Source: JACTMZ01 sp044359955 | GTDB taxonomy: Bacteria; Verrucomicrobiota; Verrucomicrobiia; Chthoniobacterales; JACTMZ01 | Direction of reading: 5' to 3' | Assembly (NCBI GenBank): GCA_044359955.1 | Contig: JBIKLF010000002.1 | Location: 186,001-250,000, forward strand | Length of the DNA stretch: 64,000 nt | Part shown: positions 17,302-25,094 of the stretch, in pieces | Numbering within the stretch: position 1 is the first letter of the stretch | Layout: each line of letters opens with the position of its first letter | Notes under the pieces: model-generated | What the model saw: the letters and a program-made list of their open reading frames with translations, nothing else | Told to the model about the DNA's origin: nothing | Databases searched by the model: none | Program-made: the position numbers and the translations under genes

Positions 17302-17347
17302 GAGCATGGAGCGTGGAGCATGGAGCATGGAGCGGGGGGCGTGGGCC
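17302..17347. repeat. Short GGAGC-type purine array
   Basis: Roughly six imperfect copies of the heptamer-like word GGAGCRT/GGAGCGG. The same style of array, longer and with a conserved tail, lies at 20267 and 23657. It occupies the gap between terminator and the next gene together with about 150 bases of unassigned sequence. Confidence 0.75.
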
Positions 17348-17500
17348 GAAGACAGCCGATGGTAAAGCGGAACCGGAACACAGCGAAGATGAGCTGCTCC
17401 GGCGACCAAATACCAAAGAAACGAGAAACCGCCCGACTGCACCAACAGACCGCCGAACGGATGAACGCAGGTGGTATAACATTCGGAAGATGGCATACCA

Positions 17501-18379
17501 ATGAGTACTCGTTGCCGCGCGCGGCTTGCGGGCGGATTTACGCGCCGCTATGGTTGGGCAGTTCCAGCTGTGAACGACGATCTCAACATCTATCTACGCT
17601 TGACGCGCGATTTCAACGCCGGGCGGCCGCGGGCGCTTTTGGCCGGAGGACAGGCGGTGGTCCTTTACCGCTTGGCCATGATGAGCAAGGACGGCGACTG
17701 GGTGCTGCGCGAGGATGAAGAGGCTTTGTCCCATGTGCTCGGTGTTTTGGCTGCGCATGGCGCATGCTACCGTTTTGGTGCGCCGTTGGCGTTGCCTTGG
17801 ATGCGCGGGGGCTGGAGCGCCCACTTCGAATTCCCTGCTGAAGGACTGCGCATCCGCACGGACTTCGTGACCCGTCCGCCACGGTTGGGCCTCGACGTCT
17901 TGGGAGAGCTTTGGCGCCAAGAGGACGGTCATTCATCCTCTCCCGCGGACGCCAAGCTCGGGGCCGAGCAACTCATCCTGACCAAGCAGACAAACCGAGA
18001 AAAAGACTACGCGGCCATCGGCGAATTGGCGCGGTTGTTCGACGATCCTCTGCTGGTTTTGCGCCACTCCCGCAGTCCGCGGGACATTCTTGAAATCGCC
18101 GCCTGGGATCCGGCGCTATTGGCTGTTGCGCAGCAAGACCGCCCGTCCCTTTGTGCGGCGGCAAGCGGTCGGGATGCCTTGGCTGCGGCACTCGATGCCG
18201 AGCGAAGAGAACTCATGAAGCTGAACGAAGACCGTCTCGAGTGCTACGGGAAGGCAGCTCGAGAGTGGGCTGCGAATTGGCCGGCGGTGCGCAAAGAGAT
18301 CCAGTCGCTTCCGTTGCTCGAGGCCCATGCGCGGATGGTTGACGCGGCCAAGCAATGTTTGCCAACCGCAGTGCCGTGA
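17501..18379 (+). CDS. Uncharacterised protein, possibly nucleotidyltransferase-like
   Basis: A 292-residue protein; a GTG at 17572 gives a shorter form beginning VNDDLNIYLRL, which looks a more natural start. The block RALLAGGQAVVLYRLA near residue 43 resembles the G-G-x-A helix of minimal nucleotidyltransferase-fold proteins such as DUF6036. RIRTDFVTRPPRLGLDV could hold the acidic residue, but a full metal triad is not obvious. It is followed 19 bases later by a small acidic protein gene. A two-gene TA-like module is plausible given the surroundings, but this is inference. Confidence 0.6.
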   Translation: MSTRCRARLAGGFTRRYGWAVPAVNDDLNIYLRLTRDFNAGRPRALLAGGQAVVLYRLAMMSKDGDWVLREDEEALSHVLGVLAAHGACYRFGAPLALPWMRGGWSAHFEFPAEGLRIRTDFVTRPPRLGLDVLGELWRQEDGHSSSPADAKLGAEQLILTKQTNREKDYAAIGELARLFDDPLLVLRHSRSPRDILEIAAWDPALLAVAQQDRPSLCAAASGRDALAAALDAERRELMKLNEDRLECYGKAAREWAANWPAVRKEIQSLPLLEAHARMVDAAKQCLPTAVP

Positions 18380-18398
18380 ACATACTTGCCTTTCTGCT

Positions 18399-18668
18399 AT
18401 GAAGGACGCCTTTCTCAGCGAGGAAGATCTTGATCTGCGCTCTTTGAGTTTCGCCGAACTCAATCGCGTCTGGAATGCTTGGCTTCGCCAAGCCCAGATG
18501 ACCAACGAGCACGACCGCCACGATTATTCCCACGGTGTCTTCACTCGCGAGCCGTCGGCGGACCGGAACCGCATCACGGGGACCGAGCAGGAAAAGCGGC
18601 CGGCTGAGACGGATAGCTTCGAATTAAGGCACATGAAACTCGCTGTCCCGACGGTCGAAGGCGTTTAG
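18399..18668 (+). CDS. Small protein paired with the preceding gene
   Basis: From ATG 18399, 89 residues. The first 50 (DLDLRSLSFAELNRVWNAWL, HDRHDYSHGVF) are helical and charged and look like a real protein. The last part (RNRITGTEQEKRPAET onward) is low in structure, and the true end may have been altered by repeat sequence. It follows the 292-residue gene closely and may be its antidote or partner. Family unknown. Confidence 0.5.
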   Translation: MKDAFLSEEDLDLRSLSFAELNRVWNAWLRQAQMTNEHDRHDYSHGVFTREPSADRNRITGTEQEKRPAETDSFELRHMKLAVPTVEGV

Positions 18669-19263
18669 CACAGTCCGCGCCCGCGCTGGCCTCTTGGTCG
18701 TGTCGTGTTGATCTCGCCTCCGCACTAACTCGATAAGAGTTACTCTCTCGAAAAGAAATAAAGACAGGCCACAACCGGAACAAAGTGGAGATAGGTCGCC
18801 ATGGCGATCAACTGATACCGAGCGCAGCGAACCGTAACGAAGTGGAGATAGGTCGCCGCGGTGACCAAACAGACAGCTCGGAGAGCTGAGCGAAGCGGTC
18901 AAATGGGAGAGGATGACAGAAGATGGTGTTTGCGCCGCTGACACGGCGCAAACACAGTCCTCGGAGAGACGCCATGAGCGGGGCGCGTGTCAGCGCGCCC
19001 CGCTTATCCCTCTTTCATCCTCTTCCATTAGCCTGTGGGCCGTCTCGCAGACTCGGCTGTGGCTTTCTCCCCTCTGCCTGCCAAAGCTCGCAGTCGACGC
19101 CGGCCCCAGTTACTCCCAGCACACACCCACCAACGCGCGGGTTCAGGGACTAGAGGAAGCGCCCAAATAGCGGAAAAATAGACTTCCTGTGGCTAATTTG
19201 CGAGGAGGAGAATGACGGTTACAGATAAATTGACACAAAACACACAAAGCATACATTTCACTC
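18669..19263. repeat. Repeat-filled gap with strong hairpins
   Basis: About 595 bases with no gene. Two copies of GTGGAGATAGGTCGCC followed by a GGYGAY palindrome half lie at 18786 and 18840. A perfect 12-bp stem (GTGTTTGCGCCG / CGGCGCAAACAC) spans 18926-18955 and a perfect 11-bp stem (AGCGGGGCGCG / CGCGCCCCGCT) spans 18977-19004. The segment 19104-19152 is repeated at 36408-36456. Confidence 0.7.
19104..19152. repeat. Dispersed repeat, copy 1 (CCCCAGTTACTCCC...)
   Basis: Begins CCCCAGTTACTCCCAGC and ends GCGCGGGTTCAGGGACTA. It matches 36408-36456 with only a few mismatches. Confidence 0.8.
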
Positions 19264-19692
19264 ATGTCTGCGACCGCTACCTTAAGCATCCGGGTGCCTC
19301 TGGAGACCCGCCGCTGGCTGGAGAGATTCGCCAAACGGCGCGGAAGTGCCGGTATGGCCGCCACGCGCATCCTGGAAGAAGCGCGTCGGCGGGAGGATTT
19401 TCCCGCAGTGGAGTTCCGCGACACACGGCTCGGCCGCGTTGCTTACGTGCAGGGAACCCGTGTGCAAGTGGCCTTGGTTTACGGACAAACCCTTGATGCC
19501 CCGACCTTGGCGGCCGAAAAGATCGCGGAGTCTTTTGCTTGGCCGCAGTGGAAGGCCGCCGGCGTGCTGGCCTACGTGCGGGAGTTTCCCGAAGAGTGCC
19601 GGCAGGAATGGGAGGATCTCACGGCTTGCGATGCGCAGGCTCTCAAGCGCAGCCTGCCGCATCTGGAGCCAAGGGAAATCACATCGCTTTGA
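19264..19692 (+). CDS. DUF433-like antitoxin
   Basis: A 142-residue protein. The N-terminal part (ATLSIRVPLETRRWLERF) resembles a ribbon-helix-helix or CopG-type DNA-binding segment. The C-terminal part (AYVQGTRVQVALVYGQT, AEKIAESFAWPQWKAAGVLAYV) has the GTR-x-x-V and A-E-x-I-A landmarks of DUF433. DUF433 proteins are antitoxins or partners of DUF5615 PIN-like toxins. The DUF5615-type gene follows directly with its TTG start overlapping this stop (19689-19692). Expected to autorepress the operon. Confidence 0.75.
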   Translation: MSATATLSIRVPLETRRWLERFAKRRGSAGMAATRILEEARRREDFPAVEFRDTRLGRVAYVQGTRVQVALVYGQTLDAPTLAAEKIAESFAWPQWKAAGVLAYVREFPEECRQEWEDLTACDAQALKRSLPHLEPREITSL

Positions 19693-20081
19693 AGTTACTG
19701 CTCGATGAGCACATCTGGCCCGGCATTGCCGCGCTGGTGCAGCAGATGATTCCGGCGGCTGATGCGGAAAGCATTCATGGGTTCTGCGGGGGTCGATTGA
19801 TGAACAGCGATGATTGCGTCATCCTACACGAAGCGCATCTGGCGGGTCGGGTTCTCGTTACCTATGATGTGAACACCATTCCCACACTGCTGCAGGAAAT
19901 GGCTGCGGCCAATGAGGAGCATAGTGGTGTAATTTTTATCTGGTCCAAATCATTCGCCCAGAATGATCACCACCGAATCGCCCGGGCCCTGGCCGAGCTC
20001 CTGCGCGATGAAGCCGGGGCCGTCTGGACCAACCGTGTCATGTTTGTCAGCGCGCCTCGCGGTGGTGGAACCAACAAGTAG
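19689..20081 (+). CDS. DUF5615 PIN-like toxin
   Basis: About 130 residues from TTG 19689, in the overlap TTGA with the antitoxin stop. The start LKLLLDEHIWPGIAALV carries the first PIN-like acidic residue (LLLDEH). VLVTYDVNTIP, in place of the usual VVTxDxDF, carries the second, and the C-terminal part is longer than in typical DUF5615. DUF5615 proteins are predicted Mg-dependent RNases of the Mut7-C/PIN superfamily. The reading frame is intact. Its product would target RNA in the cytoplasm. Confidence 0.75.
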   Translation: MKLLLDEHIWPGIAALVQQMIPAADAESIHGFCGGRLMNSDDCVILHEAHLAGRVLVTYDVNTIPTLLQEMAAANEEHSGVIFIWSKSFAQNDHHRIARALAELLRDEAGAVWTNRVMFVSAPRGGGTNK

Positions 20082-20132
20082 AATCGCATCCAACGGTGGA
20101 CTCGGTCTGAACTCCAGAATAGTTTTGGCGTG

Positions 20133-20265
20133 ATGACCGTTACCGTTGACGAGGCGAAGAAGAGTCTACCGCGTTTGCTCCGGCAGGTGGAACGGGGTGG
20201 GGAGGTGATCATCTGCCGCGGAAAACTACCCGTGGCCAAAATCGTGCCGACGGGGAAATCCCGCG
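20133..20265 (+). pseudogene. Phd/YefM-type antitoxin cut by a repeat array
   Basis: From ATG 20133 the first 40 residues (TVDEAKKSLPRLLRQVERG, EVIICRGKLPVAKIVPTG) are a normal Phd-family antitoxin N-terminus, the DNA-binding half. At about 20266 the sequence passes straight into a GGAGC-type purine array, which continues the frame into low-complexity Gly/Glu/Arg sequence. The toxin-neutralising C-terminus and the partner toxin are missing. The DNA-binding half could still be expressed. Confidence 0.75.
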
Positions 20266-20488
20266 TCGAGCATGGAGCAGGGGGCATGGAGCATGGAGCA
20301 GGGGGCGGGGAGTGGAGAGCGAAGAGCGAGGAGCGAGGAGCGTGGGGCGGGGAGTGGGGGGCGGAGAGCATGGGGCGTGGAGCAGGGAGCGTGGAGCGTG
20401 GGGCGGGGGGCAGGAAAACTCGTGGCATTGGTATCCTTGCCAATGAAGAAACCGATCTCATCGGCTGGAAGCCGATGCCACTTTTTCC
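20266..20488. repeat. Purine-rich GGAGC array with conserved tail, copy 2
   Basis: About 145 bases of imperfect GGAGC(R)TGG / GGGGC(G)TGG words, all purine-rich on the + strand, followed from 20412 by a tail starting AGGAAAACTCGTGGCATTGG. The tail contains two small stems (GGCATTGG / CCAATG and ATCGGC / GCCGAT) and ends GATGCCACTTTTTCC. The tail recurs almost identically at 23726-23802. The array has replaced the end of a Phd gene. Confidence 0.85.
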
Positions 20489-20532
20489 CACCTTGTGCCT
20501 TAAGCACAAGTTCGCACTTTTTACCTTTTACC

Positions 20533-20766
20533 CGCCACCGCGGCTCTGCCGCCCGTCTTTTAGCCGCTCCGACCTTCCTGCCCCTGACTCGTCACTCGTC
20601 ACCCGTCACCCGCCACCGCGGCTCTGCCGCCCGTCTTTTAGTCGCTCCGACCTTCCTGCCCCTGACTCGTCACATGTCACACGTCACACGTCACCGCGCC
20701 TCATGGCGCTCGTCTTTTAGCCGCTCCGACCTTCCTACCCCTGACTCGTCACCCGTTACCCTACAC
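20533..20766. repeat. 78-bp tandem repeat, three copies
   Basis: Units begin near 20536, 20614 and 20692, each with CACCGCGGCTCTGCC or its variant, CGTCTTTTAGCCGCTCCGAC and CCCCTGACTCGTCAC. The third unit has CGCCTCATGGCGC in place of the first palindrome, keeping the hairpin shape. Unit length is 78 bases. The whole gap 20489-20827 holds this and no gene. Confidence 0.9.
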
Positions 20767-20827
20767 CCTACACCAAAAGCATGAATTTCCTTGCGTGTAA
20801 CTGTCAAAAAATGACAGATAGCAGCAA

Positions 20828-21469
20828 ATGCAGACCGTAACAGAGGAAGCGCTTCAGCGCGTGCCTTGGGGATTTTTTACCCGCACCGAGGCTGGTGTTT
20901 GGTTGGGAGTCGGCCCGGCTGCGTTGGATGCTTTGCTCAAGCGTGCCGTGCAGGCCGGTGAAATCAGCAGGATCCGGCGCGGACTCTTTTGCCTCGACCG
21001 GCGCTTTCTGGCCGCACCACCGAATCCCCTCTCACTGGCCCAGATGGTCTATGGGCCAAGCTACCTGAGTTCCGAAACGGCGCTCTCGTGGCACGGGTGG
21101 ATTCCGGAAGCGGTGCACGCCGTCGTAAGCACCGGCCTCGGCCGATCGCGGGAGTTCGTTACCCCACTCGGCACTTTCGTCTACCAAAGAGTGCCGCAGC
21201 AATCGCTGATGTCAGGCGTGCAACGAATCGCAGAGCATACACCGCATGTTGCTTACTTCGTGGCGAGACCGCTCAAGGCGCTGGCGGACTATGTGTATAC
21301 CCACCATTGCGACTGGCACTCTGCCGATCCGCTGCGCGGGAGCCTGCGAATCGAAGATCATGCGCTGTCGAGGTTGACCAACGAGGATTTTAAGGAGTTG
21401 GAGGGCCAATACCGGAGCGGCCGCGTCTCTCGATTTCTGGAGGGTTTGCGCGGAGATCTGAAATTATGA
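20828..21469 (+). CDS. AbiEi-type antitoxin (type IV TA)
   Basis: A 213-residue protein with an N-terminal winged-helix (FFTRTEAGVWLGVGPAALD, RIRRGLFCL) and a C-terminal AbiEi domain (GPSYLSSETALSWHGWIPEA, RPLKALADYVY). AbiEi represses the operon and counters the AbiEii nucleotidyltransferase toxin. The stop overlaps the toxin start (ATGA, 21466-21469). It is complete. Confidence 0.9.
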   Translation: MQTVTEEALQRVPWGFFTRTEAGVWLGVGPAALDALLKRAVQAGEISRIRRGLFCLDRRFLAAPPNPLSLAQMVYGPSYLSSETALSWHGWIPEAVHAVVSTGLGRSREFVTPLGTFVYQRVPQQSLMSGVQRIAEHTPHVAYFVARPLKALADYVYTHHCDWHSADPLRGSLRIEDHALSRLTNEDFKELEGQYRSGRVSRFLEGLRGDLKL

Positions 21470-22320
21470 GTGTGCGCATGATCCAAGACCGGTTGGCGGA
21501 TTACGGGTGCCGTTCTGCGCTCGAGGAAGAGCAGGCGCTGCGCGAGATCACGCAGGAGGTGGTGCTCGCCGCCTTGGGAAGAACAGATTTTTTTACCCAG
21601 GCTGCGTTTCAAGGAGGCACTTGCCTGAGAATTTTTCATGGCCTGCCGAGGTTCTCGGAAGACTTGGACTTTGCGCTGGCCACCTCGAACTCCGGATTCC
21701 AGCTCGGTCCATATCTTGAGGCGGTCTCAGCCGAGCTGACGGCTTACGGCTACGCGCTTGAGATCGACGAACGAGACAAAGCAGGGGCTGTACGCACGGG
21801 TTTTCTCAAAGACGATTCTTTGGGGGGTCTGCTCCGCCTCGGTTATCGTCCGTCCACGGGTCCGCTGCGCAAGATCCGTATCAAGCTGGAAGTGGACACG
21901 CATCCGCCGGAGGGCGCTCGCTATAACATGCCGACTCTGGATTTCCCCTTCGCTGCGGCGGTCCGTGTCTTCGATCCGCCGAGCCTGCTCGCCGGCAAGA
22001 TCCACGCTTTGCTCTGCCGTCCCTACACGAAGGGGCGTGATTGGTATGACTTCATTTGGTATGCGGCTCGGAAAATCGCGATCAATCATGTCTTGCTCAG
22101 CTCGGCGCTCGATCAGGTCGGTCCGTGGGCGGGCCAAGGTGTTGTGACCAATGATGAATGGTGCGGCCGTGAACTGCAGGCGACGATCGGACGGCTGGAC
22201 TTCGAACATGCGCGTGAGGATGTAAGGAGGTTTGTCAAACCCACGGAAGTCCGATCGCTTGAGTTGTGGAGTCAGGATTTTCTACTCGCCCAGAACCGCA
22301 AGCTGACCGGACCGGCCTGA
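21466..22320 (+). CDS. AbiEii nucleotidyltransferase toxin
   Basis: A 284-residue protein. The GTP-nucleotidyltransferase core is visible: AAFQGGTCLRIFHGLPRFSEDLDFAL gives the G-G-T and S-E-D-x-D motifs, and DPPSLLAGKIHALLCRPYTKGRDWYDF gives the Lys and R-D-x-x-D blocks. Family members transfer nucleotides to tRNA acceptor ends or other targets and block translation, and some act as phage-abortive systems. It is intact, coupled to AbiEi, and followed by a perfect hairpin at 22360-22389. Confidence 0.92.
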   Translation: MSVRMIQDRLADYGCRSALEEEQALREITQEVVLAALGRTDFFTQAAFQGGTCLRIFHGLPRFSEDLDFALATSNSGFQLGPYLEAVSAELTAYGYALEIDERDKAGAVRTGFLKDDSLGGLLRLGYRPSTGPLRKIRIKLEVDTHPPEGARYNMPTLDFPFAAAVRVFDPPSLLAGKIHALLCRPYTKGRDWYDFIWYAARKIAINHVLLSSALDQVGPWAGQGVVTNDEWCGRELQATIGRLDFEHAREDVRRFVKPTEVRSLELWSQDFLLAQNRKLTGPA

Positions 22321-22878
22321 TGAGCGGGCCGCAAGACGGCAGACATGTCGAGGACGAAACTCATCCGCGCGATCGTATGCGCGGATGAGAGTGTTCAGTG
22401 TCCAGTGTTCCGTGTTCAGTTCCAAGCAAAGCGACTCGCCGCACAGCATACGCCGCCCGGTTGGTCGTCGCGGTGACCTATTTGCCTTAGGGCCAGGCCA
22501 CCTGACGGCCCGTTTTTGTTTTCGAGCGTGGGGGGCCTTCCGGCTCGTATCAGTTGGTCGCTGAGCGACCCGTCTCCGCTCCGGCTGTGCCTACAGGTCG
22601 GGGAGAAGCATGGAGCATGTATCGACGAAGATGGAAGGGGTAAGATTGGAGCGGTTTCAAAAAACATTCAGCCACTGATTAGGGGGAATAAGGAAGGATA
22701 AGCTGAAGAAATTTGTCCCGGCTGACACCGGCGCAAAATCATCCTCCTTCATCTTCTTCTATCCGTGGCTACGACTTTTCCGAAACCGCTCGAGAGATTG
22801 TTCCGCAACTCGTCACCCGGTTGGTCGCCGCAACGCGTGACAACCGCCGTAGCGTGATTTATCGTCTCCACTATTCTG
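22321..22878. repeat. Repeat-filled gap after AbiE module 1
   Basis: Contains a perfect 11-bp stem (CTCATCCGCGC / GCGCGGATGAG, 22360-22389), TGTTCAGTG-type microrepeats at 22390-22420, and two copies of the GGTCGC palindrome core. Between them is a weak terminator-like GGGCC...GGCCC then TTTTTG near 22487-22519. No gene is seen. Confidence 0.65.
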
Positions 22879-23166
22879 ATGCGTCTCGAACCACAGCAGA
22901 TTGAATCTATCAAAAGGCAAACCGCCAAGTGGGCCCCGGGCGCGGATGCTTTTGTCTTTGGCTCCCGCACGGATCCATCAGCTCGGGGAGGTGATATCGA
23001 CCTGCTGGTGCTGGCCGAGGAAAAATTGTCACTGGGAACCCTGCGTCACATGCGCCGTGCGATTCTCGACGAGATTGGTGAGCAGAAGTTGGACATCGTC
23101 AGCTTTGCCCGCGCCGCAGCACACCCTTTCAAGGATATCGCTCTGGTCACAGCCCGGAAATTATGA
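22879..23166 (+). CDS. MNT-type minimal nucleotidyltransferase antitoxin
   Basis: A 95-residue protein of the MNT family. The active-site block FGSRTDPSARGGDIDLLV gives G28-S29 and the metal pair D39/D41. MNT proteins neutralise HEPN RNases, in known pairs by adding AMP units to the HEPN active-site region. Its stop overlaps the HEPN gene start (ATGA, 23163-23166). It appears complete. Confidence 0.88.
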   Translation: MRLEPQQIESIKRQTAKWAPGADAFVFGSRTDPSARGGDIDLLVLAEEKLSLGTLRHMRRAILDEIGEQKLDIVSFARAAAHPFKDIALVTARKL

Positions 23167-23615
23167 ACGAGGACAAATTGCAGAGTCTTTTGCGGAGCGA
23201 GTTGGAGGCGTTGGTGCGGGCGACGTTGTCGCTGGAAAAATCTTCGGTCAAGTGCTCGCAGTTGAAGCCGTCTCCGCGGCAAAGTTTCGAGGAGGAAGAA
23301 AGCTTTGATGCGCTGACCTCAAAATTCGCCCGCTGCTCGGACATTCTCACGCAGAAAGTTCTGAAAACGCTGGTCTTCTTGGTGCGGGAAGACGCGCCTA
23401 CCTTCATCGACAGGATGAATCTCTGCGAGAAGCTCGGAGCGATTCCATCGGCCAAGTCGCTGGTCGAGATCCGCGATCTTCGCAACACGATCGCCCACGA
23501 ATATGCCGTCGACGATCTGCTGGATCTTTACGCCGAGACCTTGAGCCTGTCGCCGGAGTTACTTGAAGCAGCCAAAGCAGCCGAGGCTTTTGCCCGGAGC
23601 AGGATGTCTCTTTAA
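23163..23615 (+). CDS. HEPN-domain RNase toxin
   Basis: A 150-residue helical protein. VEIRDLRNTIAHEY at residues 101-114 carries the RX4-6H ribonuclease motif (R107...H112). The two long helices flanking it fit the HEPN four-helix bundle (DUF86/HepT-like). HEPN toxins cleave RNA, probably mRNA or tRNA. It is coupled to the MNT gene and ends at a strong terminator. The extended N-terminus (residues 1-60) is longer than in the minimal family. Confidence 0.82.
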   Translation: MNEDKLQSLLRSELEALVRATLSLEKSSVKCSQLKPSPRQSFEEEESFDALTSKFARCSDILTQKVLKTLVFLVREDAPTFIDRMNLCEKLGAIPSAKSLVEIRDLRNTIAHEYAVDDLLDLYAETLSLSPELLEAAKAAEAFARSRMSL

Positions 23616-23626
23616 CCCTGCCGAGG

Positions 23627-23648
23627 CGGGCCTTATGGCCCGTTTTTT
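23627..23648 (+). terminator. Terminator after the MNT/HEPN pair
   Basis: Stem CGGGCC / GGCCCG with loop TTAT and six T. Confidence 0.85.
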
Positions 23649-23656
23649 GTTTTTGT

Positions 23657-23802
23657 GCAGGGAGCGCGGAGCGAGGAGCGTGGAGCATGGAGCGTGGGGC
23701 GGGGAGTGGAGAGCGGGGAGCGGCTAGGAAAACTCGTGGCATTGGCATCCTTGCCAATGAAGAAACCGATCTCATCGGCTGGAAGCCGATGCCACTTTTT
23801 CC
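23657..23802. repeat. Purine-rich GGAGC array with conserved tail, copy 3
   Basis: About 68 bases of GGAGC-type words, then the same 77-base tail as at 20412-20488, with the G/C-rich stems retained (GGCATTGG to GGCATTGGC, one change). Confidence 0.85.
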
Positions 23803-23950
23803 TGCTCCTCCTGTGGAGCAGTCCAAAAGCAAGGGGACGTTGGTATGAATCACTTTTTGCGCCTCTTCGCGGCCATCCCCTCTGCCGGCCTTTTGCTCTT
23901 TGGTCCTGCGGCCGCTCGAGCAGTTGCATCCAGCGGGGGGAACGAGGATG

Positions 23951-24271
23951 ATGCGAGCCATGAATCGGGAGGAAATAGAAGCCCTTTTGCGGCAGCTTTC
24001 CGAGCGTCTGGTCCAACGCGACTTGGTCGGGGAAATTGCTATCTACGGAGGCGCGGCTATGGTGCTTGCGCACCGGTCCCGTCTCGCCACCAAAGATGTC
24101 GATGCGGTCTTCGCCCCCAAGCAGGAAATCTACCATGCGGCAGCGGAGGTGGCTGCGGAGTGCAATGTCGAAACAGACTGGCTCAACGATGCGGTGAAAG
24201 GTTTCATCAGCGAGCGAAACGAGACCGGCCTGCTGGTTGTAGCAGAGCCAAAACCGCAGTATCGCACCTGA
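23951..24271 (+). pseudogene. DUF6036-like nucleotidyltransferase, C-terminally truncated
   Basis: From ATG 23951 (ATGs at 23948 and 23960 are alternatives). The core RDLVGEIAIYGGAAMVLAHRSRLATKDVDAVFAP shows the G-G-x-A and K-D-V-D-A motif of DUF6036-type minimal nucleotidyltransferases. The family normally has more helical sequence after this. Here it ends at VVAEPKPQYRT, and repeat-like GGCGCTTCGCC palindromes follow from 24285. No partner gene is present. Likely the remains of a TA-type module. Confidence 0.6.
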
Positions 24272-24401
24272 CTTGAACTGGGAGGCGCTTCGCCTCGAGG
24301 CTTTTCACAGCCTCGGCTCAGCCGGCAGTTTTCACACCTGAATCAAGAGGCTACCCCCAAAAACTTATCTCACCACATAACATTGCATTAAGTGATATAT
24401 T

Positions 24402-24950
24402 ATGTATTGTCATGATGTGCAACCCATCCGCAAGCTACGTGACACCCTTGCCGCTTTGGCCGACCGGGACCACTGCCTATTTACCGCCTCGGACCTTGCT
24501 GCAGCCGTGCCAGACTGCCGGCGACTGCCGCTCCTCCTCTCGCGTGCGGTCAAGGCCGGAATTTTCCAACGCGTGTGCAAAGGAGTTTATCTTTATCCGA
24601 TCCGCGACTACCCGCGCGGAAATCTGCTTTTCCACGCTGCCGCCCGGCTTCGGGCTGGCGAATGCAATTACATAAGCTTGGAAACCGCCTTGAGTGATGC
24701 CGGTCTCATCTCACAAGTCCCCATCAACTGGATCACGCTCATGTCGTCGGGCCGAAGTCACGTCGTGGACTGCGGGGCTTTCGGGAACATCGAATTTGTC
24801 CACACCGCGCGCCAACCCGGTGACTTGGCCGGCGAGCTGACCTACGACGCGACCTGCCACCTCTGGCGGGCCTCGACGAATCTCGCACTGCGTGACATGA
24901 GGGCCACCCGCCGCAGTCTGGATCTGGTGGAAAAGGAGGACGCCACATGA
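24402..24950 (+). CDS. AbiEi-type antitoxin, second module
   Basis: A 182-residue protein with winged-helix start (HCLFTASDLAAAVP, VCKGVYLYP) and the AbiEi core NYISLETALSDAGLISQVPINWITLMSSGRS. The ATG 24402 follows directly on an AT-rich TATATTATG stretch, so translation is leaderless or starts at GTG 24417. It represses and counteracts the AbiEii gene downstream. Its stop is separated from AbiEii by an inserted 148-bp element, which has broken the usual ATGA overlap. Confidence 0.85.
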   Translation: MYCHDVQPIRKLRDTLAALADRDHCLFTASDLAAAVPDCRRLPLLLSRAVKAGIFQRVCKGVYLYPIRDYPRGNLLFHAAARLRAGECNYISLETALSDAGLISQVPINWITLMSSGRSHVVDCGAFGNIEFVHTARQPGDLAGELTYDATCHLWRASTNLALRDMRATRRSLDLVEKEDAT

Positions 24951-24954
24951 ACCT

Positions 24955-25094
24955 AAAAACAAAGATGAGAGCCGGAGTCCGCCGCGGCGGACGGAGACAG
25001 CCGCAGGGCCGCTGTTCCAGGTGTCCAACTCAGTCTTCAGCTATCGCCTCGCCCCCTCAACCCTCAACCATAGACCCTCAACTTCTTTTTGCAG
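24955..25094 (+). mobile_element. Inserted repeat element splitting the AbiE operon
   Basis: The sequence ATGAACCT is present at 24947-24954 (overlapping the abiEi stop) and again at 25095-25102 (the abiEii start). This leaves 140 bases between. The insert has a TCCGCCGCGGCGGA palindrome and CCTCAACCCTCAACC microrepeats, with no gene. An 8-bp duplication is what a target-site duplication would leave. If it is removed, the two genes would again overlap as ATGA. Confidence 0.7.

Noticed and set aside
17501..18379. Calling this an AbiEii toxin
   Set aside because: The G-G-T and S-E-D-x-D motifs seen in the two real AbiEii genes are not present.
20533..20766. CRISPR-like repeat array
   Set aside because: Three 78-bp direct repeats follow one another with no unique spacers and no cas genes are nearby.
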